From Flaccisagitta enflata (taxonomy: Eukaryota; Chaetognatha; Sagittoidea; Aphragmophora): DNA of 64,000 nt. Each line of letters starts with the position of its first letter. Within the stretch, counting starts at the first letter, position 1. Both the position numbers and the translations under genes were made by a program. Location: positions 9,052,001 through 9,116,000 of the forward strand of contig OZ231128.1 in NCBI GenBank assembly GCA_965153355.1, in the 5' to 3' direction. A model generated the notes under the pieces. The model saw only the letters and a list, made by a program, of their open reading frames with translations. It ran no database searches and was not told the origin of the DNA. This document shows, in pieces, positions 31,578 through 42,863 of the stretch.

Positions 31578-32230
31578 AAAATTGTAGTTGACGGTCCCTA
31601 CAGAGTCAACCCCACCCCCCCTGCCGTAAAGTGGGGTTTTAAGCAACCAACTACGCAAGACAACAGTTAAGGGAAAAGATGAAATTGAAAAAAAGATACC
31701 ACCATTAAGAGACTTTCAAACGAATTCCGTGTTGTTATCATCCATTATGATAATGATATTTAATAATTCATAAATGATTTTCATATCTTATTTCCAACAA
31801 TTCACTTTTAGCTAAGTACCAGTTTTTGAGCGTTTCAGCATGTTTTTTGGTTTGTCAGCCAATTGCTCAATTGATGAATGTATGACGTTATCAAGCCATA
31901 GGACATATATATCAGCTTTGTTTTGAAATTGATTTGATGAAAAAAGACATAGAATTAAAAATTCGATTTAACAACATTTGGATTTATTGACCAATGTTTT
32001 CGAGTCCCTTAAGGTCGTTAACTTGGGTTTCCACTGTAAATGTAATCAAAGTAGCTTGAAAGAAAAAATTTGATTTTAAAGATCAGCAAAATAAGGGCGG
32101 GCCAACCAGGCCCGCAGCCAGCAGGAATAGCGGGCAATAGGCTCGCGGACCCGCTCTGAAAAAAAAGCCCTGTTGTAAAAATTCAGTCCCCTTGATTAAA
32201 GGAAAGTACCAAAACTCGGGACTTGGACTA
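31578..32230. other. No gene recognised
   Basis: Unique-looking AT-rich DNA. Short ORFs lack coding character or splice support. Confidence 0.5.
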
Positions 32231-32234
32231 CCTC

Positions 32235-32445
32235 TAGTTCCACTTTTGGGCAGCGGCCCCGAAGGGGCCGATGACCTATGCTTTCACACATAGGGGAAAT
32301 TTTTCCTTCTTCTTCTCCTCCTCCGTCCACCCCCGTCGAAGCTCATATCCTGACCTTGGGACCCTAATCCTAGCCTTGAGGCCCAAATTCTAGCCTCTAG
32401 GCCCAAATCCTAGCCTCGAACCTCAAATCCCAACCTTAAGGGGAC
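32235..32445 (-). mobile_element. Family B left part, reverse orientation
   Basis: TTTTGGGCAGCGGCCCCGAA, GGGGCCGATGACCTATGC, CACATAGGGGAAATTTTTCC, then five or six minisatellite units. The other arm is missing. Confidence 0.6.
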
Positions 32446-32539
32446 ATAGTGATTAGTTATGAAAAATTATGAAAGCATAACATTTTGTAGTATTTACTAT
32501 GCTGAATCCAAATATGTCTTTCTTTTTACTCAAAACTGA

Positions 32540-32885
32540 AGGGAAGTCGCTAAAAAAATTCAATGAATTTTCTCAAAAAAAATTTTTTTTTTTCAAAAAT
32601 TTTTTCTGCTCAAAAATCATTTTAAAGCAAAAAAAAATTTTTTCTGCTCAAAAATCATTTTAAAGCAAAAAAAAATTTTTTTTAGCAAGTTAAAAAAATC
32701 TACAATAGTATGAAAAAAAAATTTTGATAAAAAATTTCTTTTGTAAAAAATTTTAGCAAAAGAAAAACCAACAATTTGCAAAAAAGAATTGTTGCAAAAA
32801 AAATCTTTGTAAAAAAAAAAAATTTGCAAAAAATTTTGCAAAAAAAAATTTTTGAAAAAAAATTTTTTGAAAAAAATAATGACAT
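32540..32885. repeat. Alternating A-tract/T-tract region
   Basis: Runs of A and T of 6-12 bases alternate for over 300 bp. A ~40-bp unit containing TTTCTGCTCAAAAATCATTT is repeated in tandem at 32600-32680. Strongly self-complementary and probably intrinsically curved. Confidence 0.75.
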
Positions 32886-32916
32886 AACAGTTTTTTCTTA
32901 TGGTCCTAAAGAAACA

Positions 32917-33096
32917 AGGCCGGATACATAGCTACTCCACTTGTGTGCGGGTTGGTAAAAGCTATCTTTAAGTTCACATTATTTGGGCAAGAGTTGTAAA
33001 ATGAAAGAGCAAATATAATGATAAGATGATCGGACCAATGAACAGACTGATGGACTAACAAAGCGGGTTGTCAAGTTACGTAGCAGGCTAAAAAGC
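32917..33096 (-). mobile_element. Family A element, minus orientation, degenerate
   Basis: AACAAGGCCGGATACATAGC at the left is the inverse of the A 3' end. ACAAAGCGGGTTG and TACGTAGCAGGCTAAAAAG at the right are the inverse of its 5' end. Confidence 0.6.
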
Positions 33097-33440
33097 TTTT
33101 ATATAAAATCCATAAAAATGAGATTTGAAAAACGTTATTTCAAAATTTTGAAAATATAGTATATTGTTCATAAAACATTTTACTTCATATCATTGAATCA
33201 GAAAAAAATTGCATTATACTTTTTAGTGATAAATATCATAATATTTTGTAATTCTTTAAACATTGAAACTGATTTTTTTTTTTTTATGATTCTAATAAAA
33301 ATTTTTTTTCATCAGGTTCCCTTAAAAAATTCTTTTAGTTGTTTTTGTATCCTCCATAGGCTCGGGGTTGATGGTTTCTGAAAATGAATCTTGTAAATGT
33401 GCCTCTAGAATCAATTTGGTATATCCATTAATTATGAGTT
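33097..33440. other. No gene recognised
   Basis: AT-rich, T-run-rich DNA with no coding support. Confidence 0.5.
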
Positions 33441-33444
33441 GAAT

Positions 33445-33553
33445 GCTACGTGACTCTACACCCCGGTATGTCGGTCCGTCGGTTGGTCAGTTGGTTGGTC
33501 AGTTGGTGGGTTGGTCCCCTTTTTGGGCAGCGGTCCCGAAGGGGTCGATGAGA
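33445..33553 (+). mobile_element. Family A 5' end joined to a B arm
   Basis: GCTACGTGACTCTACACCCC, a GGTCAGTT/GGTTGGTC tract, then CCCCTTTTTGGGCAGCGG and CCGAAGGGGTCGATGA. It is the third instance of the same A-B join; the B arm then runs into a (GA)n tract. Confidence 0.6.
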
Positions 33554-33561
33554 CAGACAGA

Positions 33562-33564
<3 letters not shown>

Positions 33565-33612
<48 letters not shown>
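33565..33612. repeat. (GA)n microsatellite
   Basis: About 24 GA dinucleotides directly after the truncated B arm. Confidence 0.95.
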
Positions 33613-33614
<2 letters not shown>

Positions 33615-33669
33615 ACCGACAGAGAGACAAGCAAGTGAGTTTGAATAGAGAGAAACATAAGCAATGGGC

Positions 33670-34100
33670 ATAAGCGACCTAATCCAGGCCTCAGCGATCT
33701 AAACCTCACCTACCTTATCCAAGCCCCAACGGCTAGATCTAAGCCTTAGTAACCTAGTCCAGCCCACAGCGACCTAATCCTGGTTTTAGCAACCTATTCC
33801 TGGCCTGAGCAACCTAATCCAGGCCTCAGCAATCTAATCCAGGCCTTTGCTACCTAATCTAGGCTTCAGCAACCTAATCCAGGCCGCCACCTAATCCAGG
33901 CCTCCACCTAATCCAGGCCTCAGCCACCTAATCCAGGCCTCAGCCACCTAATCCAGGCCTCAGCCACCTAATCCAGGCCTCAGCCACCTAATCCAGGCCT
34001 CAGCCACCTAATCCAGGCCTCAGCCACCTAATCCAGGCCTCAGCCACCTAATCCAGGCCTCAGCCACCTAATCCAGGCCTCAGCCACCTAATCCAGGCCT
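33670..34100 (+). repeat. 20-bp minisatellite
   Basis: Tandem CAGCCACCTAATCCAGGCCT. About ten central units (33900-34100) are exact and the left flank is progressively degenerate (CAGCAACCTAATCC variants). There are no spacers, so it is not a CRISPR array. Confidence 0.9.
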
Positions 34101-34495
34101 AATCATGACTCTGATGGCTAATGGCTTCTGCTACATCTTAATCAGGGTTTGATACACTATTTATATTAATTCAAAAATTTGCTTCATTTCTGCACATTGA
34201 TGCAAAAGAGCAGTTATAACAAAAATCATAGCAATCATCTCGGAATAATCAAATAATCTGTCATTGTATTTGTTGTCAACATTGTTGTCGTGAATGTCAT
34301 TTTCATTATCGTGATCGAATATGTTTTTCTCGCTTGATTTTTGTCATTTTCTTTGTTTATCATTTCCACCGCGTCTTCAATTGCGTTGCGACATCCTGGA
34401 TGTGTGGTTACCAAAAATACATGTTTTGAAGCCAATTAAAGTTGAACCTTTTCTTGAGAATGGCTTTTGTAGGGCAATATCACGATAAACATTAC
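34101..34495. other. No gene recognised
   Basis: AT-rich DNA; the minus-strand ORF at 34235-34435 has no recognisable domain. Confidence 0.45.
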
Positions 34496-34499
34496 CTTG

Positions 34500-34696
34500 T
34501 AGTACGCGACTTAACACCCCGCTTTGTTAGACCGTTCCGACTGTCTCTGTTTGTCCATCCATCCATCCATCCGTCAGTCTGTCCGTCACATTCTACTTTG
34601 AGTATTTGCGGTCTTTGGTCGTACTGCTTCTGCCCAAATGATCAAGCCCTGCCCACCCAGACGCGACTAGGGTAGCCGTGTATCCAGCCTTGTTGG
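34500..34696 (+). mobile_element. Family A element
   Basis: TAGTACGCGACTTAACACCC start, a CATC/GTCC tract, CTTCTGCCCAAATGATC, then ACGCGACTAGGGTAGCCG and TGTATCCAGCCTTGTT. Confidence 0.65.
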
Positions 34697-34951
34697 TATC
34701 AGACTCATCCTTCAAAATCGGGGAACTGGAGTAATTTACCTCGCCATGCCACATTAGCTCCTTTATCAATATTGCTCCTCTCCATCATAATCGTCGTTCC
34801 TCTTCATCATCGTCGTTGTTCCTCTCGATCATCATCGTCGTTCCTCTCCATTGTCTTTCAATACACGGCACCCAACATCAATGCGACGTAGCTTCAATGG
34901 GATAAAAAAAAATAGATCTCTAATTCTGTGCGCATGGTCCCACCGCGCCGG

Positions 34952-34954
<3 letters not shown>

Positions 34955-35018
<64 letters not shown>

Positions 35019-35275
35019 ACGCATGCACGCTTTGATGCTTGCATGCTCTTACGCATGCATGCTCTTACGTATGCACACTCATGCACATGTTTAAACACGC
35101 ACGTGCTTACGCACGCAAGCGCCAACGCACGCAAGCGCTTACGCATGCATTCACTTACAAACACACGCGATTACGCATGCACGCGCTTACGCACGCATGC
35201 ACTTACACACGCACGCGCCTACACACGCACGCACTTATGCATGCGCTTACGCACACAGGCGCATACGCTTACGTC
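34955..35275. repeat. (CA)n followed by GCATGC-rich alternating tract
   Basis: About 58 bp of CA dinucleotides, then some 260 bp of degenerate ~14-bp units such as TTACGCATGCACGC. Nearly all is alternating purine-pyrimidine, which favours left-handed Z-DNA under supercoiling. Confidence 0.8.
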
Positions 35276-35418
35276 ACAAAAATCAGGGTCTAATACACTA
35301 TTTGTATTGATTTAAAACGGCTACGTTGCTTGCTTCATCGCCTGGGGTCAAAGCGTGGATGGTAAATTTGTTGATGCTTTTACCTGGACTTCTTATCCTC
35401 AATTCACATACATACTTC

Positions 35419-35545
35419 TTAGTCGAGTGCACGCATCTTTATTACGCACTTTGTCTGTCGGTTATTCGATTCATTGGTCCATCGGTCCATCTGTCCGTCG
35501 GTCCATCTGTCCGTCAGTCCATCAGTCCATCATTCCGTCCGAAGT
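35419..35545 (+). mobile_element. Family A 5' half
   Basis: TTAGTCGAGTGCACGCATC, CGCACTTTGTCTGTCGG and a GTCC/ATCC tract; the 3' half is absent. Confidence 0.5.
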
Positions 35546-35998
35546 TGCTTTGAACTGAGTGTTCAAAAAAATCTTCATTTAACTTCTACCATTACCTGAG
35601 CGTTAAAAGCACACAGCTGCGCAGCAATGCCACATGTAGACGATAAAATTTCTTTGGCTGGGATTGCTGCAAGAACGAAAAGACATTAGTCATTTGGAAA
35701 AAAGTCGAAGAATACCATCGGCTTTTTGAAACCTAATGATACTACACATGAAATTGACAGCTAAGAAAGAGCTAATTCTCCTCTTAAAGATGACGCCAAG
35801 CAGAATTCTGTGCGATCGATATTTTTGGAGCTATGATTCTTAAATCTTTTTTTATTTTTTCGCATTTTTCTGATTTTTCAAAAAAAAAAGACCTCAAGTT
35901 TACGTCAACAAATTTTAAGAAATAGAGCTTAGCCAATGTAAGAAAAAGACTAAGGGCCGAGTACACAATACTGATATTATTCTTCTTTTGATTATTCA
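35546..35998. other. No gene recognised
   Basis: AT-rich; no supported coding region. Confidence 0.5.
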
Positions 35999-36017
35999 TT
36001 GTTGTTGTTGTTGTTGC

Positions 36018-36048
<31 letters not shown>

Positions 36049-36050
36049 GC

Positions 36051-36095
<45 letters not shown>

Positions 36096-36104
36096 CGTTG
36101 CTGA

Positions 36105-36163
<59 letters not shown>

Positions 36164-36270
36164 GCATTACTGTTTGCTTTGTTGTTGTCTGCGTTATTGT
36201 TGTCTGCGTTGTTGTCTTTTTCATTGATGTTGTTGTTGTAATTGCTGTTTTTGTTTTTGTTGCTGTTGTT
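35999..36270. repeat. (TTG)n microsatellite
   Basis: About 80 TTG triplets with scattered TGC, TTT and TAC variants. Poly-Leu and poly-Asn frames here are artefacts. Confidence 0.95.
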
Positions 36271-36432
36271 TTCTTTTACCTTCCCATTTCGGTTCATTGA
36301 TCAATCACCAGCCTTGGAAGACGCCGTGGTTCTTATGTGACTAAGTGTTGACGTCTTTAACATTGAAACCGCTTTTGTTCTATACAGAAAGAAAGCATCC
36401 TTGTCCGATTAGTATTTACCCTTTCTGACAGC

Positions 36433-36566
36433 GTGTGTAGCAGTATGCATGCGTGTGTGTGTGCGTGCATGCGTGCGTGCATGCACGGGCATGTACGCAC
36501 GCGTGCGTGCACATGCGCAGGCATGTGTGCTTGCACGTGCGCACGCATGCGTGCCCGCGTTCGTGC

Positions 36567-36640
<74 letters not shown>
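36433..36640. repeat. GCATGC-rich tract followed by (GT)n
   Basis: About 130 bp of GCGTGCATGCGTGC-type sequence, then about 70 bp of GT dinucleotides. Same composition as 34955-35275 but in opposite order. Confidence 0.8.
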
Positions 36641-36642
<2 letters not shown>

Positions 36643-37255
36643 AGATTTTTACACACCTGCCTTCGCCTTGATTGTCCGTGGTACTATGTCGTATATTGCC
36701 AAACCAACTCAGTTCTCCATTGTAGCAATTGAAAAAAAATTCAAAGTGCAGTTTGCAAACGAATATTTTTGACAACATGGAGAGACTACATTAAGATCTC
36801 CGAGAGTTAGTACCTTGTGTTTCTCTGCTAGTTTTTTTTCAATGATGATCAAATGGCTGTATTAATTGCGACCTCGTCTGAGCTGAATGTGGTATTGATA
36901 AATGTGTCCATGCATTTACTTTACCTTGATACCAGTACTCGTGCACATAGTCACCAATTGAAACTGACTTCATGGTTGATTAGGGAAATAGTAAACAATT
37001 ACCTGGGAACCTTTGAAATCCATATGTCTACAGGGCAACATGGATTTGATACTCAAATCACCTGTTTCCTGCACCCTGCCGAGGATGCTGACTACACCCA
37101 TTAAAAGCCTTTATAATTAGAGGTTATTTACACTAGTCACATTTCCAATGTTCCCAAGGGAAGTAGGAGATCAGTATTTTTGTGTACGTCCCAAGATAGT
37201 TAGGGGGGTAATTTTCACCCCCCTTAAATACCTTTGTTCAATAGTATCTAATTAT
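36641..37255. other. No gene recognised
   Basis: An 83-residue open frame at 36853-37104 has no repeat bias but no domain or clear splice context; left unassigned. Confidence 0.4.
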
Positions 37256-37264
37256 ATGATTCAT

Positions 37265-37735
37265 CAATTATCACTATGTCTCCTTAAGGCTCAAATCCAA
37301 ACCTTGAGGCTCAAATCCCAAGCTTGAGGCTCAAATCCCAGTTTAGAGGCTTATATCCTAGCCTCAAGGCTCACATCCCAGCCTCGAGGCTCAAATAACA
37401 GTCTCATGGCTCAAATAACAGTCTCATGGCTCAAATCACAGCCTAGAGACTCAAATCCCAGCCTCGAGGCTCATATCCCAGCCTGAAGCCTCAAATCCCA
37501 GCCTCAAGCCTCAAATCCCAGCCTTGATGTTCAAGTCGCAGCCTCGAGGCTCAAATTGCAGCCTTGAGGTTCAAATCCCATTATCGATGCTCAAATTCAA
37601 TCCTAGAGATTCAAAACTCACTTAGCATAGGTCATCGGCCCCTTCGGGGCCGCTGCCCCTCTCACCATCACACACCCACATTTACTCACATAGGGGCAAC
37701 GGGTACCGCTGACCATCTAACGCTTTTGCGACTAT
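37265..37735 (-). mobile_element. Family B element, reverse orientation, left arm missing
   Basis: About 17 units of GAGGCTCAAATCCCAGCCTC type to 37620. Then ATAGGTCATCGGCCCCTTCG, GGGGCCGCTGCCCCTC, ACATAGGGGCAACGGGTACC and GCTGACCATCTAACGC, the B end in reverse. Confidence 0.7.
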
Positions 37736-38555
37736 TTTAGTTAGATTTGTCTTTTAGGACAAAAGGCTTGTGACTGTCCAGAAAACACACTTCATTACCC
37801 ACATAAGTTGGGTCTAATTGCTCAAATTTGGTTCTGTGCATATGGAATGAAATGAAATACATGTATTTAACTGGTTATCTACTCTACGCGAGTACAATCG
37901 ATCTCAGATATTTCCTGCATGGGTCACAAATAAACAAAAAATTCAACGAAGAGTAGTTATGACATACTGGATATAAGAAGGAGAAGTAGAATTACGGCAT
38001 ATTTAGAAAACTAAAAGGAAATCCACTTTTGTTGTTGGAAGTTTGTAAAGGCTGTGAACCAGGTGAGAAGCAGTTTGGTTCAGATTGTAACTAAAACAGT
38101 GAGAGGTGGTATCAGGTTTTCCCTCTTGTGAAGACAACTCCTTCACATCCTCCAGCTTCCAACAGCCTGCAGGTCGACTTGAAATATTTGCAAATGTAGG
38201 AAGGGCACGGGGACTCCGATATTGTCATGGATGGGTTATGATTTACAGAGGTAAATGATTATGACGTAAGATTTTGGTTAATCTTTTTTACTTTTTCAGA
38301 AATCTTTATTTAACAAAATGTTGCTCAATTCATAAGCAATATACACAATACATTGTCCGCAACAAACTAAAACAGAAATAAAAGTTGCAACGCAACTTCG
38401 TCCAATTTATGAGTGGTTGGTCTTCTAGAAGAACATAGAACCCCATTGACAAATGGGAAGAAAGATATTTAAAGTTAGAAATAATACCATTAGACCAATC
38501 AACCGATTTACCAACATTCCAATCGCGTTTGCGTGACAAAAAATTAGTAGCCAAA
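37736..38555. other. No gene recognised
   Basis: Mixed unique-looking sequence. A 74-residue minus-strand frame at 38330-38554 shows no domain. Confidence 0.4.
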
Positions 38556-38925
38556 GCAAAAGATAGTACCAGATACCATGCAGATCAAAAAAGAACTTTC
38601 ATTTGGCGCCAATCTGGTATTGCTATTGTTTTTCATTTAGAATTGGCATTAGTTTGAGTATAAACATTGCCCATTTCAGTTCCGCAATACCCATGCAAAA
38701 CTGCGTTTTAGCAAAAAAGTGCTTCTCTTTACAGGGCTCTAGCTTCTAGACCGTTTGAGATACAGACCTGGGATGGGTCTAGATGGGAAGACTTTTTGAA
38801 AATTTTTGAAAATATTTTTGTTTATTGTTTATTGTTTGAAAATATCTTTGTTTTTTGTATCCGTTTTAATAATTGATATGTAAGTGCGCCTTTTTCTTTG
38901 ACCAATGTATGTGGCAATGAGAACG
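38556..38925. mobile_element. Family D TIR-like repeat, copy 1
   Basis: Shares TTTCATTTGGCGCCAATCTG, GTGCTTCTCTTTACAGGGCT and AAACCGTTTGAGATACA (here GACCGTTTGAG) blocks with 58886-59299. The ends AGATCAAAAAAGAAC and GTGCGCCTTTTTCTTTGACC are degenerate inverses. Confidence 0.6.
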
Positions 38926-39180
38926 TGAGAGAGGCTGAGATTCGGGCCCTAACTGGTCTCTGGGTTGGGATTTGGGCCTTGAGGCTTGGCTTAAGGCCTG
39001 AAGCAGAAATGTGTGTCTCAAGGCAGAAATTTTGCCCTTTGGGACTGGGATTTGAGCTGGGGGAGGGCGTGAGAACGGACAGATATGCAGATCGATGGAT
39101 GTAGGAGGACGACGGAGGAGAAGAAGAAATTTACCCATACGTGAAAGCATAGGTCATCAACCACATCGGGACTTTTGCAC
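38926..39180 (-). mobile_element. Degenerate family B fragment
   Basis: GGGATTTGGGCCTTGAGGC-type units, then CATACGTGAAAGCATAGGTC and CATCAACCACATCGGGAC, a decayed B arm. Confidence 0.45.
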
Positions 39181-39184
39181 TACC

Positions 39185-39625
39185 CAACAAGTTATCCAAG
39201 GATTGCACATGCAGTGGTGCCCGCTGCTCGGAGTGTCCAGACAATTGGGGCATATTCTAGGTCTCAGGACTCAGTTGACTGATTGAGGTCATTGAAGTCG
39301 GATTTGAGGTCTGGAGGGCAGATTTTAGGCCTTAAGAACAGATATGAGATCTGTAGGGTATTTTTGGGTCTTGAGGGAAGGCTTGAGGCCTAAAGAGCAG
39401 ATTTGAAGCGCAGAAGGCTAATTTCAGGCCTAGAGGGATGATTAGAAGTCTCAAGGGCGGATATGAAGCCTGATTTTAGGTCTTAACTCTTAAGTGCTAA
39501 ATTGTGGCTTGGGAGGGCTAATTTGAAGGCTTGGAGGGCCAAAATTGGCGGCCTCAATCGCCAACCGGTTCAGAGACAGATGGAGACAGGATGGATGGGT
39601 GGAAGGACAGAAAGACAGACACTGC
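39185..39625 (+). mobile_element. Degenerate family B element, forward
   Basis: Starts TTATCCAAGGATTGCACATG and GCAGTGGTGCCCGCTGC. The GGTCTGGAGGGCAGATTTT minisatellite runs to 39540, then a GGATGGATGGGTGG tract and ACACTGCCCAAAACAG at the end. Confidence 0.5.
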
Positions 39626-39734
39626 CCAAAACAGACACCTTGTGTTGTCTCGCTGTGATAGGTAGGAACAAGCCCAACAGGCCAACAGTCGCGTGCTCCA
39701 TTTTACAATCAGTCAATTATACACACAACTACAT

Positions 39735-39945
39735 AATCAAGTACCCTCAAGAACCTTAAGTATCCTGAAGTAACCTGAAGTACCTAGAGTACCTTAAGTA
39801 CCCTGAAGCACGCTAAAATACCTTAAAGTACCCTTAATCACCAAAAGTACCCTAGAGTACCCTTAAGTACCTTATGTACCTAGAGTACCCTTACGTACCC
39901 TTAAGTACCCTAAAGTACCTTGAATTACCCTAAAAAGTCAAAATT
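39735..39945. repeat. Degenerate ~10-12-bp tandem repeat
   Basis: Some 18 variants of AAGTACCCTA / AAGTACCTTG in tandem. Confidence 0.8.
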
Positions 39946-39954
39946 TTACAAATG

Positions 39955-40020
39955 TTACAGATGGACAGAGGGACGGATGGACCGACAAAACAAATTCTAG
40001 AGTTCCGTGGACGCAACTAA
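39955..40020 (-). mobile_element. Family A 5'-end fragment, minus orientation
   Basis: GGACGGATGGACCGACAAAA, then TAGAGTTCCGTGGACGCAAC, inverse of the A 5' end. Confidence 0.5.
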
Positions 40021-40065
40021 AACTTATACAGCATAGCAACATATTCTGGGGAGCTCTTTACATGT

Positions 40066-40101
40066 AGCATTACGTCTTACTCTGGGGTATTATTCACATG
40101 T
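40066..40101 (+). repeat. Left member of a 4.9-kb-spaced inverted repeat
   Basis: The 36 bp beginning AGCATTACGTCTTACTCTGG are matched in inverse at 44954-44989 with one mismatch. Weaker similarity continues inward for about 50 bp (GTTAAAAATTCTGCTG). Confidence 0.7.
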
Positions 40102-40129
40102 CACCAAACATGGAGTTAAAAATTCTGCT

Positions 40130-40625
40130 GGGATCTTTTTTAATTCGTCCTTGCATCTCTATGAGAGGGTGCATCCATCTGTAGGTTCGTCCCCCATTCT
40201 CTCTAAATCAGACCACGCACTCCCCCCACACTCAGAAACCACCCCTGGCCATTATTAGATGCGTCCTGCATCTCTGTATGAGGGTGCGTCTGTTCCTAGG
40301 TCCGTCTCCCATTCTCTCAAAATCAGTCAGCGCTCCCCACACACTCAGAAACTACCCCTGGCCATTATTAGATGCGTCCTGCATCTCTATAAGAGGGTGT
40401 GTCCGTCTGTAGGTTCGCCCCCTATTCTCTCAAAATCAGTCATAGCACCCCCAAACACTCAGCAACCACCCCTGGCCATTATCAGATGTGTCCTCGCATC
40501 TCTATAGCAGGGTGTGTCCATCTGTAGGTCCATCCCCCATTCTCTCAAAATCCGTCAAACAAACTCCCACACACTCAGAAACCACCCCTGGCCATTATTA
40601 GATGCGTCCACGCATCACTTGAGCA
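40130..40625 (+). repeat. ~117-bp tandem repeat, about four copies
   Basis: Units contain ATTAGATGCGTCCTGCATCT, GGGTGCGTCTGT, TCTCTCAAAATCAGTCA and CACACTCAGAAACCACCCC. Copies start near 40135, 40245, 40360 and 40480. Not coding. Confidence 0.8.
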
Positions 40626-40652
40626 GCTATCCTAATTTCCAGTATTTGTTTT

Positions 40653-40893
40653 TTAGTCGCGTGCTACGCGACTCTACACCCCGCTTTGTCCGTCCGTCCG
40701 TCCGTCCGTCCGTCCGTCCATCCGTCCGTCGGTCCGTCCGTCTGTCCATCCATCGGTCCGTCCGTCCATCACACTTTACTTTTTTTGGGTTTTTGGGGTT
40801 TTTGGCATCACTGCTCCTGCCCAAATGATCTGGTAACCTCAGTTACGGCCCCTGCCCACCCGCACGCGACTGGGGTAGCCGTGTATCCGGCCT
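40653..40893 (+). mobile_element. Family A element, complete
   Basis: TTAGTCGCGTGCTACGCGAC, CTACACCCCGCTTTGTCC, about 80 bp of GTCC tetranucleotides, GTCCATCACACTTTAC, then CGCACGCGACTGGGGTAGCC and GTGTATCCGGCCTTATT. One of the best-preserved copies. Confidence 0.8.
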
Positions 40894-41106
40894 TATTGTT
40901 TTAGTTTTTGCCCCCATCCCTCCCACCTCCACATTTTGACTTTTCTTTTATTAGATTAGATGAAAATTCTTCCTCATCTGCATTACATTCTATGATAATA
41001 TTTTCTAGATTTTTTTTGTGTATATGTTCACTATAGAATATGAATCAGTCAGTATCTAATGCATTAATTAAAAGGCCTTACATGAAGCATTCATTTTTAT
41101 AGATAA

Positions 41107-41263
41107 ACAAGGCCGTATACACGACAGCATTAGTCGCGGATGGGTGGGCAGAAACGGAAAACCTCGAAAAGTGACTTTGTAACGGACCGACGGACGGACG
41201 GACGGACCGACCGACCGACGGACCGACAAAGTGGATTATAGAGTTGCGTGTCCGCGACTAAAA
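41107..41263 (-). mobile_element. Family A element, short, minus orientation
   Basis: AACAAGGCCGTATACACGAC at the left, a GGAC/GACC tract, and GAGTTGCGTGTCCGCGACTA at the right. The internal TTACTTTTT region is shortened. Confidence 0.7.
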
Positions 41264-42610
41264 AACGTTTATGGTGATGAAAGGTTGTCTGCGTATAAAA
41301 ATACTGATGAGTGGACAAATCTATGGTTTGTCTATCAAACTTGTTTTGAGGAAAATACTGAAAATACTGTAAATTTGCACATTTCTTATCATATATCTTC
41401 TAGATAGATTTTTACTTTTTAGGGAAAGAATAAAAGTTCATTTTCCTGTTATAGTACTAGGGATGAAAGTTTGGTACAGTGGATATCAGCTACGAGTGTG
41501 ACGGTCGGGTAACAGGTTTTCTGCTATGATTTCTTCATTTTTGCATATGCCAATGTGCGATTTTTAATGGGGAACCCCTAGAGCGAGCACCCGTCACCCC
41601 TGGGGCTGGATGACAAGAATTTGTCTAAAAACATAGTCTATAAACGTATGCCGTTTTCAACCAAGGGTTAAAAAGAGAATGAAAAAATTGATTCATGTAG
41701 GTCAATAAAATCAATGATATTAACCAAAAATACATAAGACAATAATCTATCATTAGTCAAATGTGTTCAAACACATTTACGATGTATTTATTGATGTTAG
41801 AAATTACGCCTATGCATAATTGTACAAAATCATAATTTACTGCAGTATGCAAATGAGCTTTTTGATAATCATGAACATACATAGGTGTTCGAATGCAATT
41901 GAAACTATTGTGACTTACTTAAATGATATATTCATTATGATTACATGTTAAGCATATCATTTTCTGGAACGCATCTCTTCAAGAGAGTCTGTCCGTCTGT
42001 TTATCCATCTGTCTGTCCATTACGCCTGTGCAAAAAAAGTTTTCTTTGCTATCTTTGGCGGTGGAGATATCTTATATTTAGTCAGATGATCAACAAACAT
42101 GTTTTAAGGGTTTAATCTAAAACTCTGTCATTTCTTCTGTCTGTTCGCCCTTCTGTCTCTGACAGGACTCACATAATCAGGCGGAAAAGTGATATGAGCA
42201 ATATAGATAGTAAATCTGCCCTCAACACAATGAAAGTTGAAATGGAGATGGTAAAAACCAAGTATTTGACGTAGAAAAGCGATATCTGCAACTTTCATGG
42301 TAGGGGTGTATATAGTTCCATAACCTTTGATTATTTCCCCCCCCCCCTTGCCTTTGATTTTCTTCCCCGCGATGCAGCGCGTCGCGTTACCAAGTCAATG
42401 ATTTTCTTCCCCTGAAAGCAATAAAATAGTGTGTTTAAGGTTTAGATAGTGTTAAATTGTGTTCTACTTATCATGTTTTATGTCTACAGGCGTGAAACTG
42501 GGTTTTGAGATCCAAATATGAAAATTGCCGCGCATCCTGAGCAAACCCGGCAAAAACTGTCTGTCCCCTTTTTACTTTTTTGGCATTTTTAAGCCTTTTG
42601 GGCTCACAGC
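41264..42610. other. No gene recognised
   Basis: Over 1.3 kb of AT-rich DNA with only short frames. A TGTCCGTCTGTTTATCC patch near 41990 is a possible A-family remnant. Confidence 0.5.
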
Positions 42611-42614
42611 TCCT

Positions 42615-42800
42615 TTCAAAATGTCATTCTAAGTCATTCCAAGTCATTCTAAGTCATTCTAAGTCCTTCTAAGTCCTTCTAAGTCCTAAGTAATTTTAAG
42701 TCATATTAAGTTATATAAAGTCACTTTATTCAATCAGGTCAATTCAGTCATTTATGTCATTTTAAGTCATTTCAATTTAAGTCATCTTAAGCTATTTATG
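42615..42800. repeat. Degenerate 10-bp tandem repeat
   Basis: Variants of AAGTCATTCT / AAGTCCTTCT in tandem, decaying to the right. Confidence 0.8.
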
Positions 42801-42863
42801 TCCTGCATGCGACTTATAATACCTAGGACAAAAGTATTGCAACACTCAGGGCATTAGTTCATT

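Noticed and set aside
33890-34100. CRISPR-like regular repeats
   Set aside because: The 20-bp units abut without unique spacers and the genome is eukaryotic; it is a minisatellite.
36853-37104. 83-residue open frame as a gene
   Set aside because: No recognisable domain, no neighbouring exon and no clear splice context.
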